From an uncultured Enterorhabdus sp. (GTDB lineage Bacteria; Actinomycetota; Coriobacteriia; Coriobacteriales; Eggerthellaceae), in NCBI GenBank assembly GCA_947649205.1, contig CANSQM010000007.1:1-64000 (forward strand): a stretch of 64,000 nucleotides of DNA, written 5' to 3'. How positions within the stretch are numbered: position 1 is the first letter of the stretch; the number at the start of each line of letters is the position of its first letter. The translations under genes and the position numbers were made by a program. Of the stretch, positions 41,432-50,310 are shown piece by piece. The notes below the pieces were generated by a model. That model saw only the letters and a list, made by a program, of their open reading frames with translations. It did no database searches and had not been told where the DNA came from.

Positions 41432-42408
41432 TATCGGACTCCTTCTGCGTCGGGGCTGTCGGGGGTCGCCGCCGGGGCGGGGCGTCCAGGGGTCGCCGTT
41501 TGGCCGGGGCGGTTGGGCCCCAGCTCATCCGGCACGCCAGCGCCATCGCGGTCGGGGGTCGCCGCCGGGGCCGGGGTCGCCGCCGAGGTGGGGGCTGCGG
41601 CGGCAAGGGCGTCTGCCATAGCCTCTACGGTGTTGGCGGCGGCCACGGGCGCGGGGCAGGCGGCCAGCTCGTCGCTGAGGGCGAGGGCGATCGCGGTGAT
41701 CTGGGGCGGCAGGATGTGGGCCTCGGCCAGGACGGCGGGATCGCGCAGCACCGCGAAGGTGGGGCCGTCGGCCACCACGCGGCCCGCGGTCATGGCGATG
41801 ACCCGATCGGCGAAGTCGCCCACCACTTCCATGTCGTGGCAGACCATGATGACGGTGGTGCCCTGCTCGTTCAGCTCGCGCACCACGGCCATGACCTTCT
41901 CGCACTCGCGGAAATCGAGGCCGGTGGTGGGCTCGTCCAGCACGATGACGGGCGGTGCCAGCACGATGATGGAGGCCAGGGCCAGAAGCTGGCGGGTGCC
42001 GCGGTTCAGCAGGAAGGGTTCGGCGTCGGGCGAAAAGCCGAAGCGCTCGATGACGGCATCGACGCGGGCCTCGGCCGCGGGGCCGTCCTCGCCGAGAGCG
42101 CGAAAGCCGAAGAGCAGCTCCTCGCGCACGGTGGCGCAGCAGATCTGTCGGTCGGGGTTCTGGAAGAGGAAGCCGATGCGCCGGGCCAGCTCGCTCGTCT
42201 TCAGGGCGCCGGTGGGCACGCCGTCGACGAGCACCTCGCCGGCCGTGGGCTTCAGCAGGCCGTTGACCAGGCGCATGGTGGTGGACTTGCCGGCGCCGTT
42301 GGTGCCGACGAAGGCCACGAAGTCGCCGTCGTTCACGGTGAAGCTGACATCGCGCAGCACGGCCAGCTCGCCGTCGTAGCTGGCGCTGACGTTCTTGAAC
42401 TCGATCAT
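41431..42408 (-). CDS. ecfA2: ECF transporter ATPase A2 with atypical signature and long tail
   Basis: A 325-residue ATPase. Walker A GTNGAGKST, the Q-loop in FLFQNPDRQ, Walker B VIVLDEPTTGLD and the switch His in CHDME are present. The ABC signature is LNRGTRQLLALAS instead of LSGGQxxRxAIAS, so the second Gly and the Gln of the canonical motif are lost. The C-terminal ~75 residues are Ala/Pro/Asp-rich and disordered. The chosen ATG (42408) overlaps the ecfA1 stop (ATGA). In ECF pairs one composite ATP site may be weak, and this one would lie with the A2 signature. Confidence 0.9.
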   Translation of the reverse strand: MIEFKNVSASYDGELAVLRDVSFTVNDGDFVAFVGTNGAGKSTTMRLVNGLLKPTAGEVLVDGVPTGALKTSELARRIGFLFQNPDRQICCATVREELLFGFRALGEDGPAAEARVDAVIERFGFSPDAEPFLLNRGTRQLLALASIIVLAPPVIVLDEPTTGLDFRECEKVMAVVRELNEQGTTVIMVCHDMEVVGDFADRVIAMTAGRVVADGPTFAVLRDPAVLAEAHILPPQITAIALALSDELAACPAPVAAANTVEAMADALAAAAPTSAATPAPAATPDRDGAGVPDELGPNRPGQTATPGRPAPAATPDSPDAEGVR

Positions 42409-43244
42409 GCGAGCACCTCCTTCGCGGCGGTCACGGCGCCGGCTACAGTGCGCACCGTGGGCCCGGCGTACAGGCCGCGGTCGGCCAGGGTGTTGACGAG
42501 GGTAGTGGCCCGGGGCACGTTCACGCCCAGGGCCAACAGCTCGTCGGCGTGGGCGAGCACGGCCTCGGGCGCGTCGGCGAAGCGGATGCGGCCCCCGTCC
42601 ACAATGACGAGCATATCGGCGTAGTCGGACAGCAGCGCGATCTTCTGCTCCACCACGATGACCGTGGTACCGTGCTCGCGGGCGTAGCGAGCCAACAGGT
42701 CGAACACGGCCACCGACGAGGCCGGGTCCAGCTCGGCGGTGGGCTCGTCCAGCACGAGCACCTGCGGGCGCAGGGCCAGCACCGATGCTACGGCCACCTT
42801 CTGCTTCTGGCCGCCGGACAGGCTGTCGATGGTGCGGTCGCGCAGATCGGCGATGCCCATGGCCGCGAGGGCCTCGGTGACGCGGTCGGGAATCTCCTCG
42901 CGGGGCACGGCGAAATTCTCCAGACCGTAGAGCAACTCGTCCTCCACCACGGTGGCCACCATCTGGGAATCGATGTCCTGGCACACGCTGCCCACCAGGC
43001 GGGACAGGTCGGTGAGGGAGGCCTCCATGGTGTCAAGCCCCTCCACGACCACCTCGCCGTAGAAGTCTCCGGGGTAGCAGTGGGGGATGATGCCGTTCAC
43101 CGCGTAGGTGAGGGTGGACTTTCCGCTGCCTGCCGCGCCGGTGATGCCGACGAAGCAGCCGTCGGGAATGGTCAGGTTGATGTCCCGCACCACCAGATCG
43201 GCGCCCTCGCGGTAGCGGAAGCTGAAATCTCGGAACTGGATCAT
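42405..43244 (-). CDS. ecfA1: ECF transporter ATPase A1
   Basis: A 279-residue ATPase with Walker A GAAGSGKST, Q-loop in GSVCQDIDSQ, canonical signature LSGGQKQKVA, Walker B VLVLDEPTAELD and the H-loop replaced by a Gln in VVEQKIA. The start at 43244 follows GAAAGGCAG; open frame upstream of it comes from the inverted repeat. It forms a heterodimer with EcfA2. EcfA2 lacks the canonical signature, so this protein keeps the intact LSGGQ. Confidence 0.92.
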   Translation of the reverse strand: MIQFRDFSFRYREGADLVVRDINLTIPDGCFVGITGAAGSGKSTLTYAVNGIIPHCYPGDFYGEVVVEGLDTMEASLTDLSRLVGSVCQDIDSQMVATVVEDELLYGLENFAVPREEIPDRVTEALAAMGIADLRDRTIDSLSGGQKQKVAVASVLALRPQVLVLDEPTAELDPASSVAVFDLLARYAREHGTTVIVVEQKIALLSDYADMLVIVDGGRIRFADAPEAVLAHADELLALGVNVPRATTLVNTLADRGLYAGPTVRTVAGAVTAAKEVLA

Positions 43245-43293
43245 GACTGCCTTTCTCGTGCCTTTCTTGAATCTTGCTCGAAGCTCTTCGGGG

Positions 43294-43409
43294 GCGAGAC
43301 CGCGGGGTATTCTGATTCGCTCAGACAGTCCTCGCTTGGTGAAACAGGACATTGAGTCCTGTTTCAATCGCTGCGGAACTCGCTCGGTCAGAACACCCCG
43401 CGTTCTCGC
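43294..43409. repeat. 116-bp imperfect inverted repeat between the S and A1 genes
   Basis: The ends GCGAGAcCGCGGGGTaTTCTGA and the mirror at 43388-43409 agree at 19 of 22 positions. The centre is a perfect hairpin GAAACAGGAC-ATTGA-GTCCTGTTTC (43341-43365). It could fold as one long hairpin in the ECF transcript, or be a MITE. It lowers the expected ratio of downstream genes if it ends transcripts, but there is no T run. Confidence 0.6.
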
Positions 43410-43441
43410 TTCGCTCAACCACGGTTGAATCGGAGGGCGAG

Positions 43442-44125
43442 TTAGCGCTTCAGGACTTTGGCCAGGGGGGTGGCGAGGAGCTGGACGAAGACGGCGTTGA
43501 AGGTGGCGGTGCCGAGCACGATGGCAACATAGGCGGCCATGGCCACGGCGAAGCTGCCGCCGACGGAGACGACGTTGATGTAGACGGACAGGGCGGCGAA
43601 GGTGAAGCCGGACACGCAGGTGGAGATGAAGGTGTTCACAAGGGGATTAGCGTCGAACGTGCCGCCGATCTTCAGGGGCACGCGGATGAGAAGGCCGCAG
43701 GCCACGGCGCCGAGCAGTTCGGAGGGGATGTTCAAAAGCGGCGTGGCGTTCAGCATGGGAATTTGGCAGACGAGGCCGGCGATGAGGCCGATGACGGCCG
43801 ACTGGGCCAGGGTGGGACGGATGAGGATGATGGCGAGGCAGTAGGCGGCGATGATGAAGTTCGGCTTCATGCCGAAGGAGGCGAGCAGGCTGCCCACGGT
43901 GAGCTTCAGCACCGCGCCGGCGGCCAGGAGCACGGCCACGAGGATGAGATCCTGAATGGACAGGCCCTGTCGTGCCGTATCGGAGGCTTTCGCTCCGGCC
44001 GCGGGGGCTGCGGCAGCGGTGCGGGCACGGCCGGCCGGGGCGGTGGAGGCGCTGGTGCGCAGGGCGCCGGCAGGGGTCTCGGGGATCGTGGTCTCGGTGT
44101 CGGGGGTGAGGGTGCGCTCGGTCAT
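43442..44125 (-). CDS. ECF transporter substrate-binding S component, probably for tryptophan (TrpP-like)
   Basis: A 227-residue protein. The first ~55 residues are a Thr/Pro/Ala-rich cytoplasmic tail. About five or six helices follow (LILVAVLLAAGAVLKLTVG, FGMKPNFIIAAYCLAIILI and others). FGMKP and the downstream helix recall TrpP. The specificity is inferred from the T-box leader, which reads as tRNA-Trp. The ATG at 44125 follows GAAAGGACTG; the longer frame runs into the leader terminator. The S gene leads the operon with both ATPases and EcfT. Confidence 0.8.
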   Translation of the reverse strand: MTERTLTPDTETTIPETPAGALRTSASTAPAGRARTAAAAPAAGAKASDTARQGLSIQDLILVAVLLAAGAVLKLTVGSLLASFGMKPNFIIAAYCLAIILIRPTLAQSAVIGLIAGLVCQIPMLNATPLLNIPSELLGAVACGLLIRVPLKIGGTFDANPLVNTFISTCVSGFTFAALSVYINVVSVGGSFAVAMAAYVAIVLGTATFNAVFVQLLATPLAKVLKR

Positions 44126-44252
44126 GACGATCAGTCCTTTCTCGGCGGCGCGTACGGGGCCGCCTGTCACGCTCGCTTTTTCGCGAGCCTTCCAGTAGGT
44201 AGCAATTGCCCCGTATCCGACGCCTTCGAGAGTTTCCAGCCCCACCCCAAAC

Positions 44253-44500
44253 AAAAAGGGATCTGTCCTTGGATTAAAGGACAGATCCCTTGATCTGCGG
44301 TGCCACCTTTAATTGATCCGCCGAAGCGAACCCTCTCGTGAACGGGCTATCACCCGCTCTGCCTTTAACGCAGGCTCACGGTCCAGATACTCAGTGACGC
44401 GGAGACAAACCGCGGCAACCTTTCCCCTTTCCCTCGGCGATCCATTTACCCTCTGGCGTTCTGCGGGAATCTCAGCTGCGCCCGCTCTCTGTGAGTGCCC
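44253..44500 (-). ncRNA. T-box riboswitch leader, probable tRNA-Trp
   Basis: Read on the minus strand. Stem I opens with GGGCACTCAC (44500-44491), which pairs with GTGAGCC near 44380-44374. In the specifier region TGG-A (44385-44382) reads as a Trp codon followed by a purine. The T-box AAAGGTGGCACCGCAG (44310-44295) holds UGGC, whose last base pairs with a G discriminator, as in tRNA-Trp. A terminator follows: GGGATCTGTCC/GGACAGATCCC (44289-44258) and TTTTT. Uncharged tRNA would favour the antiterminator and switch the ECF operon on. Confidence 0.88.
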
Positions 44501-44553
44501 GGAAGGCTTGATCTTCGCCTCATCGGTTTAGGTGTATTCAATTGCTGGCCCGT

Positions 44554-44562
44554 ACTTTAGCA
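44554..44562 (-). promoter_or_regulatory. Extended -10 promoter of the T-box operon
   Basis: On the minus strand TGC-TAAAGT lies about 54 bases before stem I. The -35 is weak. The form matches other extended -10 boxes in this window. Confidence 0.45.
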
Positions 44563-44665
44563 CAAGAACCTGATCGCGCAACCCCACAATTTGGCAAACG
44601 CCGTGCAGTGCGGGAGGCGAGGGGGCCGGGGCGGGGCTGGTATGGGCTGCACGCTCCGGCCCGAC

Positions 44666-46525
44666 CTACCCCAGGGAGAACAGTTTGCGCATTTCGGCGG
44701 CCAGCGGCTTGCGGGTAAGCAGTAGAAGAGCAGCCAGAAGCGCCACGGCGGCCGCGGCGGCGGTCCACGCCAGATAGGGCCAGGTGGTCAGGCCCGCGAG
44801 AGCCAAGCCGGCCGGCACGAGGCCGAGGACGAGCTCGTACAGCAGGTACTTCGCGTAGCCGCTCACGAAGGGGCCGCGGTAGGCGATGAGCAGCACGGCG
44901 TTGAAGCTCAGGCCGAGCAGGCAGAGTCCCGGCAGGGCGAAGGTGGTGACGAAGAGATTGCCCGTGGCGAGGAACCACAGGCCGCCCACGGCCAGAAGCA
45001 CGAGGAAATACCGCTCCACCACCCGGATGAAATCGGGGGCGTGCACGATCATATTCCGTACGAACAGCCAGTTCAGGGCAATGGCGGCGCAGGGGAGGAT
45101 CACGGTGGGCGCCCCGGCGCCCAAAGCCGCTCCGAGCAAGCCCGTGGCTGTCATGCACAGCACTGTCAGCAGGAGCATCACCGTGCGCGCCCCGCTGCTT
45201 TTCCGCATGAAGGTGTTCGGCGGGAACACCGAGGGCTCCGGCGCCTGCTTGCGCGCCCGGGTGCACGCCGGCGAGCGATGGAGGGCGGCGGTGTCGCGGC
45301 TGGCGTTCAAGTAGCCGGCGCATCCCGCGCTTTCCAGCACCTCCACGACCGCTCGGGCCACGCGCAGGCTTACGAAACGGCTGGACATGCCCAGGGACAG
45401 GTCGTCGCCATGGGTGCATACGATGAAGTTGAGGCCCGCCGTGGAGGTAAGGGCGCTGATGCCCCGCACGAAAGGGGCGGCGGTCTCGTCCATCGCCACG
45501 CGGCCCAGGCTGGATACGGTGGTGGTCACCTCCCGGGTCGTCTTCCACGCGGCCAAGCCCAGGATGGCGTCCTTGACGAACAGGGGCGCGGCGCGCAAGA
45601 GCGGGTTCTTCTCCAGCTTGATCATGGCCATCATGCGGCGCTTCAGGGCCGCCGGCTCGGTGCCGGCGGTCAGCTGGCGCTGTACTTCAGCGGCCACGGC
45701 CAGCAGGGGCTCGTCGGCGGTGCCGGGTGTGTAGGTGATGAAGGCGAGGCCGAAGAAGTTGCGCAGGGTGACGGAACCGAAGAGACTGCGCAGGTCGACG
45801 GGAACGTCCAGGTGGATGGCGCGGTGCCGATCGCGGGCCGTCATGGTGGAGCGCACGGCGCAGATGACCGCGGCGATGAGCAGGGATGTGACGCTGACGC
45901 CGGCCTCCTTGGCCCGACGGTGCACGGCACCGGCCGACAGGTGCAGTTCCAGGTACGTCGGCTCTCCGTCGGTCTTCCAGCCGTTGAGGTGGAAGACCCG
46001 CGGCTTGGCCGTGGCGCCCGCCAGGCTGCGGTCGTAGTTGGCCGAGAAGCTGTCCTCGGTCTTCTGGGGCTCGGTGCCGGCATAGGTGCAGGCCGGCCCG
46101 GGCGCGGCCCCGTAGCGCTCAGTGGCGTAAAAGCCCACAAGCGCTTTCAGGAACTCCAGGCCGCCGCGCCCGTCCGAGATCATGTGGGACACTTCCACGT
46201 TGATGCGGCGACGGTAGTACGTCACGCGGAAGAGCACGCTCTTGGGGCCCGTGTGCAGGCTGTAGCAGATGGGCAGATGCTCCGGCTCTACCATCGGACG
46301 CGCCCCCGAGGGCTCCAGGTAATGCCAGAATATGCCGCTGCGCAGGGACACGTTGAAGCCGGGGAACAGCGCCACCGCGGCGTCGAGGGCCCGCTGCAGA
46401 GCGGCCGGGTCCACCTCGTCGGCCATGGTGGCCGTCAGGCGGAAGATGGTCTGATCGGGGCTGCCGGCCTCGGCGGCGTAGAACTTCCCGACGTTGTCTA
46501 GTCGGTACCAAGCAGGGGAAGCCAT
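44666..46525 (-). CDS. HxxxD acyltransferase fused to a membrane domain
   Basis: A 619-residue protein. The N-terminal ~420 residues form a condensation/BAHD-like acyltransferase fold with the catalytic HxxxDG in EVSHMISDGRGG and a second-half block (SVTLRNFFGLAFITY, TTVSSLGRV). The C-terminal ~175 residues contain five or six helices (VMLLLTVLCMTATGLLGAALG and others), similar to DUF6320 of alcohol-acetyltransferase-like proteins in gut bacteria. It would transfer an acyl group to an alcohol or amine at the membrane. The ATG at 46525 lies inside the end of the hydrolase gene (28-base overlap). The long frame continuing upstream is a shadow of that gene. Confidence 0.75.
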   Translation of the reverse strand: MASPAWYRLDNVGKFYAAEAGSPDQTIFRLTATMADEVDPAALQRALDAAVALFPGFNVSLRSGIFWHYLEPSGARPMVEPEHLPICYSLHTGPKSVLFRVTYYRRRINVEVSHMISDGRGGLEFLKALVGFYATERYGAAPGPACTYAGTEPQKTEDSFSANYDRSLAGATAKPRVFHLNGWKTDGEPTYLELHLSAGAVHRRAKEAGVSVTSLLIAAVICAVRSTMTARDRHRAIHLDVPVDLRSLFGSVTLRNFFGLAFITYTPGTADEPLLAVAAEVQRQLTAGTEPAALKRRMMAMIKLEKNPLLRAAPLFVKDAILGLAAWKTTREVTTTVSSLGRVAMDETAAPFVRGISALTSTAGLNFIVCTHGDDLSLGMSSRFVSLRVARAVVEVLESAGCAGYLNASRDTAALHRSPACTRARKQAPEPSVFPPNTFMRKSSGARTVMLLLTVLCMTATGLLGAALGAGAPTVILPCAAIALNWLFVRNMIVHAPDFIRVVERYFLVLLAVGGLWFLATGNLFVTTFALPGLCLLGLSFNAVLLIAYRGPFVSGYAKYLLYELVLGLVPAGLALAGLTTWPYLAWTAAAAAVALLAALLLLTRKPLAAEMRKLFSLG

Positions 46526-47514
46526 GGCCGCTTGCCTTCGGTGGGGATGTCGTCGCCGTCGAGGAAGTGGGAGAGGAGGCGGTAGGTGTCGCGCACGAGC
46601 GAGAGCACCGACGGGTACAGGAAGTAGCCGTGCACGCCGTCGTGCATGCGGAAGCAGGCTACCTCGTTGCCCTCGGCATCGAGCCGGGCCGCGAAGGCCT
46701 CGCCCTCGTCGCGCAAGGGGTCGTACTCGGCAGTGATGACGAGCGTGCGGGGCATGGCGGCCAGCGACGTGGCGATGAGCGGGGCGAAGCGGGAATCGTG
46801 GAAGTCGTCGGGCGTGCGCAGGTACAGCTCGATGTAGTCGACGATGGCCTGACGGGTGAGGATATAGTCCTCGCCGTTCTCGCGCACCGAATCGAACAGG
46901 GTGGTCTCGGAGTGGTCGTTGTAGACGAGGGGATACAAGAGGATCTGGGTGCGGGGCGCGAAGTCGCCGCGCTCGCGGGCGAGCAGGCTCACCCCGGCGG
47001 TGAGGTTGCCGCCGGCCGAGTCGCCCATGAGCACGATGTGCTCGGGATCGGCATCGGGGATGATCTCGCCAGCGAACAGGGCCCGGGCCACGGCGTAGGA
47101 ATCTTCCAGGGCTGTAGGGAAGCGGTGCTCGGGGCTGCGGCGGTAGTCCACGGCGATGACGCGCCGCTCCAGCTTCAGGGCCGTGCGCATGCAGGCATCG
47201 CTGTAGAACTCCACATCGCCGTTGGCCCAACCGCCGCCGTGGAGGTACAGGATGGTGCCGCGATGTTCCTCGTTCACGTGCAGGCCGCCCTTCAGAGAGA
47301 AGTCGATGTCGAGCGGCGTGAACACGCGCAGGGGAATCTCGTAGCCGTCGGGGGCGGCCACGGTGGTCTCGTCGATACGGCAGCGCGGATCGGCGATGGT
47401 CAGCTTGCCGGCGGCGTCTTCCACGCGGCGCTGCTCGGCGTAGGATTCGGTGACGTCGGGCTGCAGGCGCGTGATGGCCTTCACGACGGCCTGGACGACG
47501 GGGTTCATGGGCAT
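46498..47514 (-). CDS. Alpha/beta hydrolase of the hormone-sensitive-lipase family
   Basis: A 338-residue esterase-like enzyme. The oxyanion motif HGGGW, nucleophile elbow GDSAGG, and the acid and base (EYDPLRDEG and DGVHGY) make a full triad. AAAGGAGCG precedes the ATG. It is upstream of and overlaps the HxxxD acyltransferase, so one may make and the other break the same ester; this is inference. Similar pairs are common in Clostridia and Coriobacteriia. Confidence 0.88.
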   Translation of the reverse strand: MPMNPVVQAVVKAITRLQPDVTESYAEQRRVEDAAGKLTIADPRCRIDETTVAAPDGYEIPLRVFTPLDIDFSLKGGLHVNEEHRGTILYLHGGGWANGDVEFYSDACMRTALKLERRVIAVDYRRSPEHRFPTALEDSYAVARALFAGEIIPDADPEHIVLMGDSAGGNLTAGVSLLARERGDFAPRTQILLYPLVYNDHSETTLFDSVRENGEDYILTRQAIVDYIELYLRTPDDFHDSRFAPLIATSLAAMPRTLVITAEYDPLRDEGEAFAARLDAEGNEVACFRMHDGVHGYFLYPSVLSLVRDTYRLLSHFLDGDDIPTEGKRPWLPLLGTD

Positions 47515-47940
47515 GGGCGCTCCTTTGGTCGGGGCGGATAGACACTCGGCCGGGGGCCGGGCACGGTTGCGGTGGAGACCGCGGAACGGTTGCGGCGGGA
47601 TTGCGGTTGCCGCTGGCCGGGTTCGCGGCGGGGTTGCAGGGCCACGGGATCGTAGCCGTTGACGGTGCGTTAACGATGAGGCCTATGCTAAGGGATGGGG
47701 CGAGCTTGTGCTGCCATCGTAGCGCGGTTGCCACGAATCTGTAACGCCGCACGGGAATTGTGCGCATCTTATGAAGATCGGGGCGGCGAGCCGAGGGCGG
47801 GGTGCGCGGGGCCGCTAGCATAGCTCCCCCACCTTGATGTCGGCGCTTCTCACGCCACCGACCTCTCAGGTTTCGCGAACGGGGCCTGCACGGGCCGCGC
47901 CGTTCGTTTCTCAGAAACTTGAATGAGGAAGGAGAGGGCC
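47515..47940. other. Divergent spacer before helD, with hairpin
   Basis: No gene is supported in these 426 bases. TTGACG (47659-47664) and TATGCT (47684-47689), 19 bases apart, are a possible plus-strand promoter; CGTTAACG lies between. Nearer to helD, CGAACGG (47876-47882) pairs with CCGTTCG (47900-47906), with an inner GGCC/GGCC stem, followed by TTTC. This hairpin would stand in the helD leader as a terminator or attenuator. Confidence 0.4.
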
Positions 47941-50241
47941 ATGGATGCTGCCCACCAGAGCGTTCGCGGCGATGCCGACGTACCATTTCCTGATATCGAA
48001 ACCGAAGAGAGGGCCCACCTAGCCGAGGTGATGGCCGCGGTGCGCGCCGCCGTGGCGCGGGCGAGTGGCTTGGCCGAGCGTACCGAGGCGAGCCACCGGG
48101 AGGCCGGCGCCCAGCTGGCCGAGGCCCGGGGCGAGCTCGCGCCGGAAGAGGCGCACCTGTCCGCCTTCGAGCTGAATCGCCTGGACGCCCAAGCCGCCCT
48201 CGCCCATCGCTCGCGGGGACGCCTGGAGAAGCTGCTGGCGTCCCCCTATTTCGCGCGGGTTGACTTTGCGGACGACGCGGGCGCGGATGGCGATGGAGCC
48301 GCAGACAGGGTCGCGTGCGCATCGGGCGTGGCATCTGAACGCACCTATATCGGGCGCTTCGCCTTCACCTGGGAAAACCAAGCGGTCGTCTCCGACTGGC
48401 GCAGCCCCGTGGCGGCCCTGTTCTATGATTTCGAGCCCGGGCCGGCCTTTTTCGATGCGCCGGCAGGGCGCCGTACGGGCACGCTTGTGGGCAAGCGGCA
48501 GATCTTCATCGAGGACGGGCAGCTGCGCTATGCTGCCGATTCCTCCTCCAGCGTGCGCGACGAGGTGCTGGCCCGCACCCTCGGCCGCGCCTCCGATGCG
48601 AAGATGCACGACATCGTGGCCTCTATCCAGCGGGAACAGAACGCGGTTATCCGCGACGAGGCGCCGGGCACCCTTATCATCCAGGGCGTGGCCGGTTCGG
48701 GCAAGACCTCCATCGCGCTGCATCGGGTGGCCTACCTGCTGTACCGCCAGAAGGAGCGCCTTTCCGCGCGGTCGGTGACCATTCTTTCGCCGAGCCGGGT
48801 GTTCTCCGACTACATCTCCGGCGTTCTGCCGGAGCTCGGCGAGGAGCCGGTGCGCGAATGGAGCCTGCACGAGGTGGCCTCCCTCGTGCTCGCGGGCACG
48901 GTGAAGGTGGCCCTGCCGCGCTCGGCGGCCGACGAGGCGGACCCGGCCCGCGCTGCCCGGGCCGCGGCCAAGGGCACCGAGGAATTCGCCGCCGCTCTTG
49001 TCGGCTGGCTCGCCGAGCAGCTAGGGGAGAAGCGGGGTGCCGGGGCCGGGACCCTGGCGGGGGAAGATGAGGCGGAAGTCGTGCCGGACGCTCCCGTGCG
49101 TGAGGAACCTGCGGATGCCCCCGCGCCTTTGAAGGCCGCGAGCACCCCCGTGCGCCGGGAACCCCCGGCCGCCCCTTCGATCTTCGAGGGGCGCGATCTT
49201 GCCGTCGGGGGAGATGTGGCCGAGGCGGCCTGGCTCAACGGCCGCTTCGCCGCCTACGCGCCCGTGCCCTTCGACGAGCGGCTCGACCTGATGGCGGGCG
49301 ATGCCCTGGAACTGGCCCATGGTAAGACCTTCGGCCGCTACGCCCACGCCATGCCCACGCGCCGTGAGCTGAAGAGCCGGCTTGGGCGCATGATGCGGGC
49401 CCGGAACCCCCTGGCGCTGTACAAGTGCTTCCTGGCCGATACGGGCCAAAGCGCCCTGCTCAAGGCGCCGGCCAAGGGCGTCGTGGAATGGGAGGACGCC
49501 TTCCCGCTCGTGCTGTGCGCCCTGGCCTTCGGTGCCGGCGACGGGGTGGCCGCCTGCGCTGCCGTGCGCCATCTGGTCATCGATGAGATGCAGGACTTGA
49601 CCCCGGTGCAGCATGAGGCCGTCGCCCGGCTATTCCGCTGTGACCGCACCATTCTGGGCGATGTGAACCAGCTGGTGGATGGCCGTGCCGTGGCCGCGCC
49701 CGAGACGGTGGCGGCCCACTACCCCGGGGCGCGGGTCGTGCGGCTCATGACGAGCTACCGGTCTACCTACGAGATCACGGCACTGGCGGCCCGCGTGCTG
49801 CCCGTGGCCGGCCTGACGGCGGTGGAGCGCCACGGTGCGCCGCCCTGCTTCGTGCGCTGCGGCGACACGGCCGGGGTGCTCGCGGCGGTCTTCGAGACCA
49901 TCGAGCGTTGGCGCGACGGGGGCGGGCGCACTCTCGGCATCATCGCGAAGTCCGACTTCTTCGCCGCCCGCTATGCCGAGCTCATCGGCCGCGATTGCGC
50001 GCTTACGCTGCTCACCGACGAGACCGACACCTATCCCGGCGGCATCGTCGTCAGCTCCGTGCGCCTGGCCAAAGGCCTGGAGTTCGACGAGGCGGTGCTG
50101 CTGGACGCCGACGGCCGCCAGTACGCCACCGAGGCCGACCGCCACCTCCTGTATGTGGCCCTCACCCGCGCCATGCACGGACTGACCATCCTCTACCGCG
50201 ACGAGCCAAGCCCGTTTTTCGGCGAAGTTCCAGCGGCATAG
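47941..50241 (+). CDS. helD: UvrD-like helicase of the HelD (RNA polymerase recycling) type
   Basis: A 766-residue superfamily-1 ATPase. HelD binds RNA polymerase and frees it from nucleic acid or stalled complexes; some forms give rifamycin tolerance. The N-terminal helical arm (~20-110) is followed by the TYIGRFAFTWENQAVVSDWRSPVAALFYDF block, Walker A GVAGSGKTSIALHR, DEMQDLTPVQ, the DVNQLVDG region and the C-terminal LAKGLEFDEAVLLDAD and YVALTRAMH motifs. An insertion of ~100 residues (about 340-430) rich in Ala, Glu and Pro lies between helicase motifs. The ATG at 47941 was preferred over 47923 because a GGAGAGG site precedes it. Confidence 0.88.
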   Translation: MDAAHQSVRGDADVPFPDIETEERAHLAEVMAAVRAAVARASGLAERTEASHREAGAQLAEARGELAPEEAHLSAFELNRLDAQAALAHRSRGRLEKLLASPYFARVDFADDAGADGDGAADRVACASGVASERTYIGRFAFTWENQAVVSDWRSPVAALFYDFEPGPAFFDAPAGRRTGTLVGKRQIFIEDGQLRYAADSSSSVRDEVLARTLGRASDAKMHDIVASIQREQNAVIRDEAPGTLIIQGVAGSGKTSIALHRVAYLLYRQKERLSARSVTILSPSRVFSDYISGVLPELGEEPVREWSLHEVASLVLAGTVKVALPRSAADEADPARAARAAAKGTEEFAAALVGWLAEQLGEKRGAGAGTLAGEDEAEVVPDAPVREEPADAPAPLKAASTPVRREPPAAPSIFEGRDLAVGGDVAEAAWLNGRFAAYAPVPFDERLDLMAGDALELAHGKTFGRYAHAMPTRRELKSRLGRMMRARNPLALYKCFLADTGQSALLKAPAKGVVEWEDAFPLVLCALAFGAGDGVAACAAVRHLVIDEMQDLTPVQHEAVARLFRCDRTILGDVNQLVDGRAVAAPETVAAHYPGARVVRLMTSYRSTYEITALAARVLPVAGLTAVERHGAPPCFVRCGDTAGVLAAVFETIERWRDGGGRTLGIIAKSDFFAARYAELIGRDCALTLLTDETDTYPGGIVVSSVRLAKGLEFDEAVLLDADGRQYATEADRHLLYVALTRAMHGLTILYRDEPSPFFGEVPAA

Positions 50242-50310
50242 CGCCGATTTTCAACTCAGCCAAACTCATGCGCCTCGTGGCAAGTCGGCCGCAAAGGTTC
50301 GAGGAGGCCT

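Noticed and set aside
47876..47910. Rifamycin-associated element before helD
   Set aside because: The GGGGCCTGCACGGGCC part resembles such elements loosely, but it is inside a hairpin and does not match the consensus as I know it.
46526..48334. Very long minus-strand frame joining upstream sequence to the HxxxD acyltransferase
   Set aside because: The extra 600 residues are Arg/Pro-rich frame shadows of the hydrolase gene and of the plus-strand helD gene. The real start is at 46525.
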